Origin: GCA-002712045 sp028112705
GTDB lineage: Bacteria > Pseudomonadota > Alphaproteobacteria > Rhodobacterales > Rhodobacteraceae
DNA: 64,000 bases
NCBI GenBank assembly: GCA_028112705.1
Contig: JAOGYN010000001.1
Location: 1-64,000 of the forward strand
Reading direction: 5' to 3'
Under the pieces are notes generated by a model. That model was not told the DNA's origin. It did no database searches and saw only the letters and a program-made list of their open reading frames with translations. A program made the position numbers and the translations under genes. Numbering within the stretch: position 1 is the first letter of the stretch; every line of letters begins with the position of its first letter. Below are positions 16,556-26,212 of this stretch, in pieces.

Positions 16556-18217
16556 TTAGTGTTCAAGAGAGCTTTCTTCTAGACTTTTAGCTATTTCGGC
16601 TGCTTCTTCTGCGCTTAAGCGTGGCGGGTGCCAGTCTCGTCCAGGCGCAGCTTCTAGTAAGCGTTTTGTATATTCATGTTTTGGTTGATTAAATACATCT
16701 GATGCGGTGCCAAACTCAACCATTTTACCTTTTTCCATAACAGTTATATAATCTGAGACCTGTGCCGCTACTCTAAGATCATGAGTTATAAAAATAATCG
16801 CCATTTGGTATGTTTTTTGTAGATCATTCAATAAGAGTAATACTTGTTTTTGAACTGAAAGATCGAGCGCTGATACACATTCATCAGCTACAATTACATC
16901 TGGCCCCATAGATAGTGCTCTAGCTATACCGATGCGTTGCCTTTGCCCGCCAGAAAAGTTTCTAGGTTTTCTATTGAAAGCCTGCTCTCCTAACCCTACC
17001 TGCTGAAGTAGTTCTATCGCACGGTCTTTCGCTTCAATTGTATCTACCCCTTGTAACTCTAGCCCCCTCATTAGCATGAAACCTACAGTTTGACTTGGGT
17101 TTAGGGACCCAAAGGGATCCTGAAATATCATTTGGATTTTTTTTCTAGAAGAGATTAACCCACGTCCAGATAAAGAAAGAAAGTTCTCCTGGCCAATACT
17201 TACAGAGCCAGATGTTGGCTCTTCAAGTCTTATTAAAGTTTTAGCTAGAGTTGACTTACCTGAGCCACTTTCACCGACAACACCCAAAGTTTCACCTTTT
17301 CTAAGGACAAAAGAGGCGTCATTTAAAGCGTGTACTTGACCAGTGCGTGTTTTGTAAATTTTATGCAACTCATTAACTATGACGCTTGGATCGTCCACAC
17401 GGCTTTGATCTGGAGTTCTTTTTGTTTCTAGCAAAGGCATCGCGTCAACCAGCAATTTAGTATAAGGCTCCTTGGGCGTCATTAGTACTTCTTCTTTTGA
17501 ACCTTCTTCGATTATTTTACCTTGGCACATTACTACAACACGGTCTGCAATGTCTGTGACCACTCCAAAATCATGGGTAATAAAAATAATTGTATTCTTA
17601 TAAACTTCCTTTAAGTCGGATATTAGTTTTAGTATTTCTGCTTGGGTGGTCACATCTAGAGCAGTGGTTGGCTCATCTGCTATCAATATGTCCGGATTAC
17701 ATGCTAGCGCCATCGCGATTACTATCCGTTGACACTGACCTCCAGAAACTTGATGTGCGTAACTGGCGTAAATTCTCTCAGGTGTTGGTAATTTCATTTG
17801 ATTTAAAAGCTTTAATGTTTCTGCTTTTCTATCTTTTGGTTCTATTTCAGGACGATGTAGAGCAAAAACTTCATCTACTTGTTTGCCTACTCTTATTGAT
17901 GGATTCAAAGCGGCCATTGGCTCTTGATAGATCATTGAAATCCGAGCACCACGCAGAGTATTCAATTGAATTTGTGATAATTTTAAAATATCCTGACCAT
18001 CAAACTCCACACTACCTGATGTGATATTAAGAGTATCAGGAACGTCATTTAATATAGCACTAGTCATTACTGATTTGCCAGATCCACTCTCACCAACGAT
18101 ACATAGGATCTCTCCCTTAGCTACGTCTAGGTTAACGTCTTGGACTGCATACTTTCGGTCAGCATTCTTTGGAAGGGAAATCGAAAGGTCTCTAATTTTT
18201 AATATGGCATCCGACAA
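16556..18217 (-). CDS. ABC peptide-type importer, fused two-domain ATPase (DppD-DppF type)
   Basis: A 553-residue protein with two complete ABC ATPase domains in one chain, as in YejF or GsiA. Domain 1 has Walker A GESGSGKSV, signature VSGGQCQR and Walker B ILIADEPTTALDV. Domain 2 has GESGSGKST, FSGGQRQR and VIVADECVSALDL (Cys replaces the usual Pro or Thr after the catalytic Glu). It energises the two permeases encoded just upstream. It follows the DppC-like gene by four bases. Solutes could be peptides, opines, glycosides or betaine-like compounds. Confidence 0.93.
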   Translation of the reverse strand: MSDAILKIRDLSISLPKNADRKYAVQDVNLDVAKGEILCIVGESGSGKSVMTSAILNDVPDTLNITSGSVEFDGQDILKLSQIQLNTLRGARISMIYQEPMAALNPSIRVGKQVDEVFALHRPEIEPKDRKAETLKLLNQMKLPTPERIYASYAHQVSGGQCQRIVIAMALACNPDILIADEPTTALDVTTQAEILKLISDLKEVYKNTIIFITHDFGVVTDIADRVVVMCQGKIIEEGSKEEVLMTPKEPYTKLLVDAMPLLETKRTPDQSRVDDPSVIVNELHKIYKTRTGQVHALNDASFVLRKGETLGVVGESGSGKSTLAKTLIRLEEPTSGSVSIGQENFLSLSGRGLISSRKKIQMIFQDPFGSLNPSQTVGFMLMRGLELQGVDTIEAKDRAIELLQQVGLGEQAFNRKPRNFSGGQRQRIGIARALSMGPDVIVADECVSALDLSVQKQVLLLLNDLQKTYQMAIIFITHDLRVAAQVSDYITVMEKGKMVEFGTASDVFNQPKHEYTKRLLEAAPGRDWHPPRLSAEEAAEIAKSLEESSLEH

Positions 18218-18221
18218 TTGT

Positions 18222-19373
18222 TTAATCCTTTAAAGACTGCTCACGAAGACCATCAGCTAGCAAGTTCAGCCCTAATACAAATGAAGCTAGTGCTAGGGTG
18301 GGTGGAAGTACTATAGTTGGAACTAATCTGATATAACTTCTTGTCTGATTTATCATTGATCCCCAATCAGGACTTTCTGGTTCCATACCGAGGCCAAAGA
18401 AACCTAAGGTTCCTAGCAAGATTGTAACATAACCAATTCTAAGACAACTATCGACTATAAGTGGACCTCTAGCATTAGGAAGAATCTCCCAAATCATCAC
18501 AAATAGTGGGTTTTCTCCTCTGGTAACTGCTGCTGCGACATAGTCACGAGTTCTGATGTCCATGGTTAAACCTCTGACAATCCTGAATACGCCTGGCGAG
18601 GTTGTAAAAACAACTGCTGCAAAAATATTTAATTCGCCAGGATCAATTCCAACTAGTCCTAATGGGTCTGCATTGAATACTAACCCTGAGTATAACCAGG
18701 CACCAATCAGAAGAATTATAATTGAGGATGGAATTAGAACATTTAATCTTTCTGCAAACCGCGAGTATACTACCATTAATGCAAAAAGAATGGGGAACAT
18801 GAAAAATACACCAGCCATTATATTAGGTAAAATTGTTTCTCTGATGCCTGGTGCCACTAAAAGATAAAACAACAAGATAACTGGAAATGCTAAAACCAAA
18901 TTTGCAAGAAAAGATAATACTGTATCAAACTTTCCACCAATATAGCCTGCAGGTAAACCTAAAGTAATTCCCACAACGTAAGCGACTAAACTTGCGGCGG
19001 GCGCAATAAGTAAAACTATCTGACTGCCATAAATCATTCGACTGAAAAGATCTCTTCCTAGAGTATCTGTTCCAAAAATATATGGAATTCCCTGCGCAGT
19101 ATTCATAGTTCCTGGGGGCTTTCGTCTGTATAGCCCTGATTGCTCTAAAGCGTCAAAAAGCACGATAAAGTCGGCAAGTATGGCTGCAAAAACCCAAAAT
19201 AAAACAATAAATAGACCCACCAAACCTACTGGAGAATTAAAAATTCTGCCAACTGATCCTAATTTGGACCGCCATTGATATGATGCAGAAAATGTGATGG
19301 CTAAGGCTAGCCAAACAGGCCAGAGCCTAGTAACAAATGTTTGCCATATCTCGAATGTGCTTATGCTTTCCAT
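18222..19373 (-). CDS. ABC peptide-type importer, permease (DppC-like)
   Basis: A 383-residue inner-membrane permease of the DppC/OppC class. The N-terminal cytoplasmic/TM segment and OppC-N region (LGSVGRIFNSPVGLVGLFIVLFWVF) precede the GTDTLGRDLFSRMIYG motif typical of this class. The BPD core carries the EAA-like loop (AAAVTRGENPLFVMIWEILPN). It is longer than usual (about 300) because of an extra N-terminal helix and an inserted hydrophobic segment around residues 200-240. It lies three bases after the DppB-like gene and four before the ATPase. Confidence 0.92.
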   Translation of the reverse strand: MESISTFEIWQTFVTRLWPVWLALAITFSASYQWRSKLGSVGRIFNSPVGLVGLFIVLFWVFAAILADFIVLFDALEQSGLYRRKPPGTMNTAQGIPYIFGTDTLGRDLFSRMIYGSQIVLLIAPAASLVAYVVGITLGLPAGYIGGKFDTVLSFLANLVLAFPVILLFYLLVAPGIRETILPNIMAGVFFMFPILFALMVVYSRFAERLNVLIPSSIIILLIGAWLYSGLVFNADPLGLVGIDPGELNIFAAVVFTTSPGVFRIVRGLTMDIRTRDYVAAAVTRGENPLFVMIWEILPNARGPLIVDSCLRIGYVTILLGTLGFFGLGMEPESPDWGSMINQTRSYIRLVPTIVLPPTLALASFVLGLNLLADGLREQSLKD

Positions 19374-19376
19374 TGT

Positions 19377-20312
19377 CTAACTAAATCTTATTCTAGGATT
19401 TAAGAAGACATATCCGATATCGGATATTAATTGTGTCGTAAGCACTAATACCACAGCAACAACGCCGCAGGCTAAGGTTACGTTGATATCATTTTGATCT
19501 GCAGCAGATACGAGTAGAGAGCCAAACCCTTTGTAGTTAAATAGTTTCTCTACAATAACTACACCAGTTAATAGCCAAGGGAATTGAAGCATTATTAGTG
19601 TAAATGGTGCTATTAACGCGTTACGAAGCGCGTGCTTCAAGACGACCGCCATAAAAGGCATTCCCTTTAAGCGTGCTGTTCTAATGTATTGTGAACCCAT
19701 AACTTCAACCATTGAAGCCCTTGTCATTCTTGCGATGTAGCCAATATCGTACATGACCATTGTTAATACTGGTAATGCAAAATTTTCAAAAGTTATATTG
19801 CCAGCCTTTGCAACTCCCTTGAATAGACCAAGCCAGCTGGACAATAAGATTGTAAATAGAATACCACTTACATATGGAGGTACTGAAGTCGTGACGATAG
19901 AGAATATAGATAAGGTTCTATCTGTCTTTGTGCCCTCTCTCATACCTGATAATACGCCAATTACTAATGCTAATGGAATTGTTATTATTAAAACCCAAAA
20001 CATAAGGATACCAGTATGACCTAACTTGGGCCATAGAACTTCGTTTACAGGCTTTTTAAAATGTGTTGAATAACCGAAATCACCTTGAACTACATTTCCT
20101 AACCATTCACCATATTGAACAAGAAGTGGTCTTTTATAACCATTTTTATCTAACCAGCTCTGAACAGCTGCTTCTTCCATACGCATGTTGGCCTGGTTTA
20201 ATGCCATTTTTTTAAGATTTGGTTCAATTGTAACTAACGTAAAAACTATGAACGATAAGCAAATCACAGTTAAAAATACAACAAATATTCGTTTAAAAAT
20301 AAAAAATAGCAT
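19377..20312 (-). CDS. ABC peptide-type importer, permease (DppB-like)
   Basis: A 311-residue DppB/OppB permease with six predicted helices. The first helix starts at residue 8, then the periplasmic loop contains LVQYGEWLGNVVQGDFGYS, diagnostic of this class. The EAA loop reads YIRTARLKGMPFMAVVLKHALRNAL. It is the first permease after the binding-protein gene, separated by 69 bases that hold a hairpin. It forms the membrane channel with the DppC-like subunit. Confidence 0.93.
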   Translation of the reverse strand: MLFFIFKRIFVVFLTVICLSFIVFTLVTIEPNLKKMALNQANMRMEEAAVQSWLDKNGYKRPLLVQYGEWLGNVVQGDFGYSTHFKKPVNEVLWPKLGHTGILMFWVLIITIPLALVIGVLSGMREGTKTDRTLSIFSIVTTSVPPYVSGILFTILLSSWLGLFKGVAKAGNITFENFALPVLTMVMYDIGYIARMTRASMVEVMGSQYIRTARLKGMPFMAVVLKHALRNALIAPFTLIMLQFPWLLTGVVIVEKLFNYKGFGSLLVSAADQNDINVTLACGVVAVVLVLTTQLISDIGYVFLNPRIRFS

Positions 20313-20336
20313 TTATGTCAATTTTTCCAAAATATA

Positions 20337-20367
20337 AAACTGAGGGATGCGCTGCACCCCTCAGTTT
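20337..20367 (-). terminator. Intergenic hairpin between binding-protein and permease genes
   Basis: A ten-base perfect stem (AAACTGAGGG with CCCTCAGTTT), one mismatch, three more pairs (TGC/GCA) and a three-base loop. On the transcribed minus strand it lies 14 bases after the binding-protein stop and is followed by TTATATTTT. It may be a partial terminator or an mRNA-stabilising hairpin that raises expression of the binding protein relative to the permeases, a common arrangement in ABC importer operons. Confidence 0.7.
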
Positions 20368-20381
20368 GATTGCTAAATAAA

Positions 20382-22037
20382 TTATGAAAGTGAAACTTTT
20401 TCAAAGTGCATTTCATAAGACGCATGCATTCCAGTTAAGCCCTGAACGTCTGGCGAAACTGTTCTGTATAGCTTTCTCCATGTTGGTTGGATCATTATAC
20501 CTGAGTCCTGTAGGATAGCCTCCATTTTAGCCATTATTTTGCTTCTCGTACCTGCATCAGCAACTTTTAGTGAATCAGAAAGCAAGGAATCAAATTCTGC
20601 ATCGCTAAATGCAGTCTCGTTCCAAGCTTCTCCACTACGATAAGCCAAAGCGTAGATTTGAACGCCCAAAGGTCTTTGGTTCCAACTTGTTGTTGAATAG
20701 GGATACTGAAGCCAGTTATTCCAGAAAGATGAACCAGGTATTATCGTTCTTTTTACTTTTATACCTGCACTTCTTAATTCCTCTGCAACCGCATCAGTAG
20801 CATCTCGTCGCCACGCATCATCAATTGAGATTAACTCATGCTCAAAATCTGCCATTCCTGCTTCTTCCATCAGAGCCATTGCACCTGATTTGTCTGGAGC
20901 ATTTCCAGAAATAGAACCTTTTTCAATAGCTGCATATTCAGGATGAATTGGGCATACATGGTGGTTTTCTGCAGCAGAACCTCTGCCTTGGAAGCCAATG
21001 TCTGTAACTACTTGATTATCACATGCCATTTGCAGTGCATTTCTTACACGCTTATCATCATATGGTGCTACCTTAACATTCACACGTGCTATTACTGTTG
21101 CTGCTGTAACAGCCTCAACAATACCCATGCCTACTGATTCATGAACATCAATATAATCACCAGTTGTCTGATAATTTACGTGACAATCACCACCCTCAAA
21201 CGCTGCTATTTCACCAGCTGGATCAGTACCATAGTCTGTAAATTCTAATCCATCCAAATGTGGTGCATCACCCCAATATCCGTCTCTTCTCGCAAATACT
21301 GCTGATTCTTCTACAGCATGAGATATTAACGTCCAAGGAGCTGTTCCAACTGGGTTTGTCATTAAATTTCTACCCAAGCTATCAAAATCTTTATGAACGA
21401 TTAATGCAGGGTAATCTGTCAGTCCTGGAACGATAGTTATATCAGAGTTTGGTAGGTTTAACTGAACTGTATAATCGTCTACTTTTACGATTGCTCCATC
21501 TGCTGCTTTGTTTGTGGCGGCATCGATTAGAGAGGCCATTCTTCCGGCCATAGAGTTGCCTTCAACGTCCTTTTCACACCATCCATTAATATTATAAACT
21601 ACATCATCAGCATTAAAGTCGTCACCATTACTCCATTTTACGCCTTTTCGTACGTGTAGAGTGTACTGTGTGGCATCATCATTTACTTCCCAGCTCTCTA
21701 AAAGCATCGGTTCAAAAGTAGAATCTGTTGTGTAACGAATAAGTGTTTCACAAACCATGCGACCTAAATTTCCTTTTTCAGACCAATCATAAATTCTTGG
21801 ATCTTCAAAAGGTCGAACACTCATGGAAATTTTTAAAACTCCACCTTTATTGGTAGCAGCTGACGCAACCTTTGGCGCTGCAATTCCTAGTAAACCATAG
21901 GCGGTTGCTGTTGTTGCTCCGAAGGCTGTAGCCATCGCTAGAAACTCACGGCGGTCTAATTGACCTTCCTTAGCTTCCTTAGCCATTCCAGGTATTTTCT
22001 TGTGAAGTGGTTTGTTGTTAATTGTTTTCATTTTCAT
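20382..22037 (-). CDS. ABC importer substrate-binding protein, family 5 (DppA/OppA-like)
   Basis: A 551-residue periplasmic solute-binding protein. It has a probable twin-arginine signal: a long polar N-region, DRREFLAMATAFG with the RR at 29-30, a hydrophobic stretch and a VASAA cleavage area near 60. The mature part shows SBP_bac_5 features such as TLHVRKGVKWSNGDDFNADDVVYNI. It starts at ATG 22037 behind GGGAGAAGATA, a strong ribosome-binding site; a second ATG two codons later is equally possible. It is the first gene of the importer operon, and its ligand is unknown. Confidence 0.93.
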   Translation of the reverse strand: MKMKTINNKPLHKKIPGMAKEAKEGQLDRREFLAMATAFGATTATAYGLLGIAAPKVASAATNKGGVLKISMSVRPFEDPRIYDWSEKGNLGRMVCETLIRYTTDSTFEPMLLESWEVNDDATQYTLHVRKGVKWSNGDDFNADDVVYNINGWCEKDVEGNSMAGRMASLIDAATNKAADGAIVKVDDYTVQLNLPNSDITIVPGLTDYPALIVHKDFDSLGRNLMTNPVGTAPWTLISHAVEESAVFARRDGYWGDAPHLDGLEFTDYGTDPAGEIAAFEGGDCHVNYQTTGDYIDVHESVGMGIVEAVTAATVIARVNVKVAPYDDKRVRNALQMACDNQVVTDIGFQGRGSAAENHHVCPIHPEYAAIEKGSISGNAPDKSGAMALMEEAGMADFEHELISIDDAWRRDATDAVAEELRSAGIKVKRTIIPGSSFWNNWLQYPYSTTSWNQRPLGVQIYALAYRSGEAWNETAFSDAEFDSLLSDSLKVADAGTRSKIMAKMEAILQDSGIMIQPTWRKLYRTVSPDVQGLTGMHASYEMHFEKVSLS

Positions 22038-22218
22038 TATCTTCTCCCAATTATAATTACTTAGCCCAATAAATTAACTATAAAAATATTAACTTATTTC
22101 CGATTCGGCAGATTTCGAATTTTTAGTTTATTCATAATTCTAACAATGACAATGACTATTCCATCGTATTTGGTTTGGGTCCTACTAATTCAAAATATAA
22201 CCACCGTATGATTTAACG

Positions 22219-23172
22219 CTATTTAGAAGGAGTTTTATTAATAAAATTCTTAACACTATCAGCGTCCATCATCCGATCAGGAAATCCAGGTGCTCTTAAC
22301 TCAGTTCCAGTGTTTTCTTCCATCATTTTTATCACATTAGGCGTCCATTCATTAGCGCCGTATTTTTCTTTTGCTTCGATAAACATTTGATCCATTAGGC
22401 CAGTAAACTTTAAAGGAACACCATAGTTTTTTCCTAATTCCATCATTAATCCTAAATCTTTACATGCAAGTTCAAGAGTGAACGCTGTATCAAAACTTCC
22501 ATTTAGAATAACTGGAGCGACAGTTTCAAATTCTGCACTATTACCTGAGCTTGCTTGGATCGCTTTGTAAGCTTCAGTGAGGTCAATGCCTGCTTTTTTT
22601 GCAAGCAGAAGTCCTTCCCCAGCGCCAATTAAATTTACAAATGCAAGCATATTTGTAATTACTTTTAGTATGGAAGCAGTTCCGATTCCACCTAAATGGA
22701 AAATTGGTTCACCAAAGGACTCCAATGCATGTCGATGTTTTTCTAAAACCTCTTTATCACCACCTATTAGTATTGTTATTTTCCCAGCTGCCGCCCTATG
22801 TATTCCACCAGTTACAGGCGCTTCTAATGTAGCTACGCCAAGTTTCTCTGCTTTACTTGAGATTTCTAATAAGTCGTTAACATTTGTGGTGCTTGTTTCT
22901 ATCCATGTTGATCCTGATATCATTGAATTCAATGCGCCATTATTGCCTAACATTACTTCGTTTGAAATTTTAGGGGAGGGAAGACATGTAATGACACAAT
23001 CAACACGTTGAGCTAACTCTGCTGGTGAGTCACACCAAATTGCGCCAACCTTTTCAATTGAAGTAAACTTATCAATATCTAAATCATGAACATAAAGTTC
23101 AAAACCTGATTTAATCAAATTAGTTGCAATGTTGTTTCCTAAATTTCCAAGCCCAATTAAGCCGTACTTCAT
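22219..23172 (-). CDS. 3-hydroxyisobutyrate dehydrogenase family (beta-hydroxyacid dehydrogenase)
   Basis: A 317-residue NAD(P)-dependent dehydrogenase. The N-terminal Rossmann motif is GLIGLGNLGNNIA. The substrate-binding strand EAPVTGGIHRAAAGKITILIGG matches the DAPVSGG signature with Glu for Asp. The catalytic lysine region is GTASILKVITNML. Family members oxidise 3-hydroxyisobutyrate, tartronate semialdehyde, 6-phosphogluconate-like or related beta-hydroxyacids; the substrate is not fixed by sequence. It lies 21 bases after the enoyl-CoA hydratase gene on the same strand, so the two are co-transcribed. Confidence 0.88.
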   Translation of the reverse strand: MKYGLIGLGNLGNNIATNLIKSGFELYVHDLDIDKFTSIEKVGAIWCDSPAELAQRVDCVITCLPSPKISNEVMLGNNGALNSMISGSTWIETSTTNVNDLLEISSKAEKLGVATLEAPVTGGIHRAAAGKITILIGGDKEVLEKHRHALESFGEPIFHLGGIGTASILKVITNMLAFVNLIGAGEGLLLAKKAGIDLTEAYKAIQASSGNSAEFETVAPVILNGSFDTAFTLELACKDLGLMMELGKNYGVPLKFTGLMDQMFIEAKEKYGANEWTPNVIKMMEENTGTELRAPGFPDRMMDADSVKNFINKTPSK

Positions 23173-23193
23173 TATTTAGATCCTTTATATTTG

Positions 23194-23997
23194 CTAAAGT
23201 TTATCTCGCCAATTTAATGCTGCTTTTAATCCATCATTTTTTCTTATTCGATTAAACTCAACTCGTTCTGGACTCAAATCAGACTCAATTTGAATATCAA
23301 CCTCTAAACCTTGAATCAAAGATTCTTTCATTTTTGCTAGTTCATAGGTTCGATTGAGCGCACTTTTTGTCATTTGTACTGATTTTGAAGCAGCCGTTGC
23401 TATTTGATTTGCTAACTCAAGGGCATCGTTTAGTTCTTCACCATCATTACTTACTTTATTTAAAATACCCATTTCATAGCATCTCTGTGCGCTAACTTTG
23501 TCATTACCAGTTAAGAGTAATTCTTTTGCTTGTTTAGGACCAGTTACCCAAGGCGCTAATAGGGCCACAATCCCAGAGCCAAACCTAACCTCAGGCTCTC
23601 CAAATAAAGTTGATTTTGCTCCCACAGCTAAATCACATGCCATTAAGAGCTCAAATGCGCCCCCAATGCAGTGTCCATGTACTACGGCTATGGTGGGTTT
23701 TGCTGAGTGCCAAAACTGCATTATAAAATTAAAGTCTTCTTCTAAAACTTTGCGCCACTCTTCTTCAGTAGTAATATTGCGTTGTGCCGATTCTTTCATA
23801 TCAAAACCTGCTGAAAACGCTCTTCCGTTTCCATTAACTATAATACAAAGAACTTGATCGTCCTTAATAAAATTTTGAACAGCTAAATTAGTTTCTTCAA
23901 TCAATTTTACATTAAATGCATTTAATGACTTTGGGCGATTAAAGGTTATTATTCCTATGCGACCATCTATGCTGGTTTTTATTGGGGACTCTTCCAT
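23194..23997 (-). CDS. Enoyl-CoA hydratase/isomerase family protein
   Basis: A 267-residue crotonase-fold protein. It has NRPKSLNAFN near the N-terminus, the first oxyanion-hole segment GRAFSAGFDMKE, and the second HGHCIGGAFELLMACDLAVG. In crotonase the catalytic Glu pair lies in the second segment and shortly after; here the second is probably in FGEPEVRFG. It could be a hydratase, an isomerase or a CaiD-like carnitinyl-CoA enzyme. The start ATG 23997 is divergent from the acyl-CoA synthetase across 94 bases, suggesting common control. Confidence 0.9.
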   Translation of the reverse strand: MEESPIKTSIDGRIGIITFNRPKSLNAFNVKLIEETNLAVQNFIKDDQVLCIIVNGNGRAFSAGFDMKESAQRNITTEEEWRKVLEEDFNFIMQFWHSAKPTIAVVHGHCIGGAFELLMACDLAVGAKSTLFGEPEVRFGSGIVALLAPWVTGPKQAKELLLTGNDKVSAQRCYEMGILNKVSNDGEELNDALELANQIATAASKSVQMTKSALNRTYELAKMKESLIQGLEVDIQIESDLSPERVEFNRIRKNDGLKAALNWRDKL

Positions 23998-24091
23998 GTT
24001 TATCCTTAACTTTTTTAAATAATCTTATTTACAAAACTTTATCTTGGTATCATTTTTAAAATAGTTAATTAAGTTTAGAGATTCTGCAATT

Positions 24092-26179
24092 ATGAAAAAT
24101 AAAAATTTAGATAAACTGTTGTCACCGCGCAGTATTGCTCTGGTGGGTGCGTCCCCCAAAGAAGATAGTAACGGATTAGCAATGTATGAAATGTGCAGGA
24201 TAGATGGCTTTGAGGGATCTATCTTTCTTGTTAATCCCAATTATTCTGAAATAAATGATGTAAAATGTTATGCTAGTATCAAGAATTTAGGTGTTACACC
24301 TGATCATGTGGTGATTGGGATAGCAAGCAGGTTTGTTGAAGAAGTTTTTGACCAATGTGTGGAGCTGGGTATTAAAGCAGTTACGATCTTTGCATCTTGC
24401 TTTTTGGAAAATGACTCTAAGCCTAATTTAGCTGAACGCTTAAAAGAAAAAGCTTTTAAATTTAATATTGATATTTGTGGACCCAATTGCATGGGATTCT
24501 ATAATCCAGGTTCAAAATTGAGGATTGCTAGTTTCCCGTCTCCTGAGAAACTAACCAAGGGAGGCATTACTTGGATAGCACAATCGGGTTCAGCTTTTGG
24601 CGCTTTGGCACATAATGATAGAAGGTTGGGCTTTAATTTATGTATCTCTACTGGAATGGAGCTTAAAACAACAGCGACCGATTATTTAATTTGGGCTTTA
24701 ATGCAGAAAGACACAAAAGTAGTTGGTCTATTTTTAGAAACAATCCGTGATCCAGATAATTTCATTAGAGCATTAAAGGAAGCGGTTAGAAAAAAAATAC
24801 CAGTTGTCATTTTGAAAGTTGGTAAAACAGAAAAAAGTGCTCAAATGGCACTGTCTCATACAGGAGCACTTGTGGGAAACCATGTGGTGTATGAGGCGTT
24901 ATTTAGAACGTACGGTGTAATTGAGGTTGATGATATGGATGAAATGGCGGCAACTTTAGCGCTCTTTGATTTGGCTAAATCACTTTCTAATGGAGATCTT
25001 GTTACAATTCACGATTCTGGTGGTGAGCGAGAGCTGGTTGTCGATTTATGTGATGAGCTGAGTATCAATTTTTCAGAAATTTCAGTAGAAACAAAAAATA
25101 AAATAAGTACTCAACTTGAACCAGGATTAATTGCAGAGAACCCAATTGACATATTTGGTACCAATAATAATTACATAGAAAGATATTCTAAGATAATTAA
25201 GTATTTGGCTAATGATCAAAGTACAGCTATTTGCCTATTTATGGCAAATCCTAGAGATGGCTATTGGTATGCAGAAGGTTATGCTGAAGCTATCAAAATA
25301 GCGTCTCAAAATACTTCAAAAATTATAGTGTTAGTGTCCAATTTTTCTTTAGTGAATGACGATAAAATGGCGAGTTATTTATTTAACCACGGTGTTCCTC
25401 TAATCAGGGGTACTAAAAATGCACTCCTGGCTGTAAAGCATGCTCTCAATTGGAGAAATTACCTGTCTATTCCTAAAAGAGATCTCAAAAGTATAAATAA
25501 AAAACCAATCATTAACGCTTGGATAAAAAAGTTAATTAAAAAGAAAAGTTTTTCAGAATTTTATGGTTTAGAGATGTTAAGAGCTTTTGGTGTCTCTGTC
25601 GCGAGCTATAAGTTACTATATAATGAAATTGATTTGTTAAATTCAATTGATGAACTATCCTATCCATTAGTCTTAAAAACAGCAGAAAATATAAATCATA
25701 AGTCTGATGTTGGTGGAGTGAAATTAAATTTGACCTCTAAAAAAGATTTAATAAAAGAGTATCACGAATTAAATAACCGTTTTGGACCAAAAGCACTTTT
25801 AATGGAAATGCACAAAGGATCTGTAGAGATTTGTGTTGGGGCCATTATTGATGATGACTTTGGACCAGTTATTGTTCTGTCTGCTGGTGGAACTTTAATA
25901 GAGGTGATCGATGATACTATATCTTCTTTAGCGCCAATTGACCCTCAAACTGCAAAACAATTATTGTTAAAGTTGAATATTTCAAAAATGTTTAATGGGG
26001 TTAGGGGGCACAAACCAATTAATTTAGAAGATTTGTGTAACCAGATCTCTAATATCTCTTTTATTATCTCTGATTTGGGAAATAATTTGAAAGAGCTAGA
26101 TATTAATCCAATAATTTGTTCGGAAAAAGGTGCTTGGGCGGTTGACTGTTTGGCAATAGGTAATAATCATAAAAAATAA
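24092..26179 (+). CDS. NDP-forming acyl-CoA synthetase (acetate-CoA ligase family)
   Basis: A 695-residue fused alpha-beta acyl-CoA synthetase. The N-terminal CoA-binding Rossmann domain starts LLSPRSIALVGASPKEDSNG. The ligase domain contains the phospho-accepting histidine motif ALSHTGALVG, and the C-terminal ATP-grasp domain has YPLVLKTAENINHKSDVGGVKLNL. It makes acyl-CoA from an acid, CoA and ATP with release of ADP and Pi. It starts at ATG 24092. The Rieske oxygenase follows after 33 bases, so they form one unit; the enzyme probably activates a carboxylic acid produced or used in the same pathway. Confidence 0.92.
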   Translation: MKNKNLDKLLSPRSIALVGASPKEDSNGLAMYEMCRIDGFEGSIFLVNPNYSEINDVKCYASIKNLGVTPDHVVIGIASRFVEEVFDQCVELGIKAVTIFASCFLENDSKPNLAERLKEKAFKFNIDICGPNCMGFYNPGSKLRIASFPSPEKLTKGGITWIAQSGSAFGALAHNDRRLGFNLCISTGMELKTTATDYLIWALMQKDTKVVGLFLETIRDPDNFIRALKEAVRKKIPVVILKVGKTEKSAQMALSHTGALVGNHVVYEALFRTYGVIEVDDMDEMAATLALFDLAKSLSNGDLVTIHDSGGERELVVDLCDELSINFSEISVETKNKISTQLEPGLIAENPIDIFGTNNNYIERYSKIIKYLANDQSTAICLFMANPRDGYWYAEGYAEAIKIASQNTSKIIVLVSNFSLVNDDKMASYLFNHGVPLIRGTKNALLAVKHALNWRNYLSIPKRDLKSINKKPIINAWIKKLIKKKSFSEFYGLEMLRAFGVSVASYKLLYNEIDLLNSIDELSYPLVLKTAENINHKSDVGGVKLNLTSKKDLIKEYHELNNRFGPKALLMEMHKGSVEICVGAIIDDDFGPVIVLSAGGTLIEVIDDTISSLAPIDPQTAKQLLLKLNISKMFNGVRGHKPINLEDLCNQISNISFIISDLGNNLKELDINPIICSEKGAWAVDCLAIGNNHKK

Positions 26180-26212
26180 GTGTATTTAAGTTTTTAATAT
26201 AGGTTTAACAAA

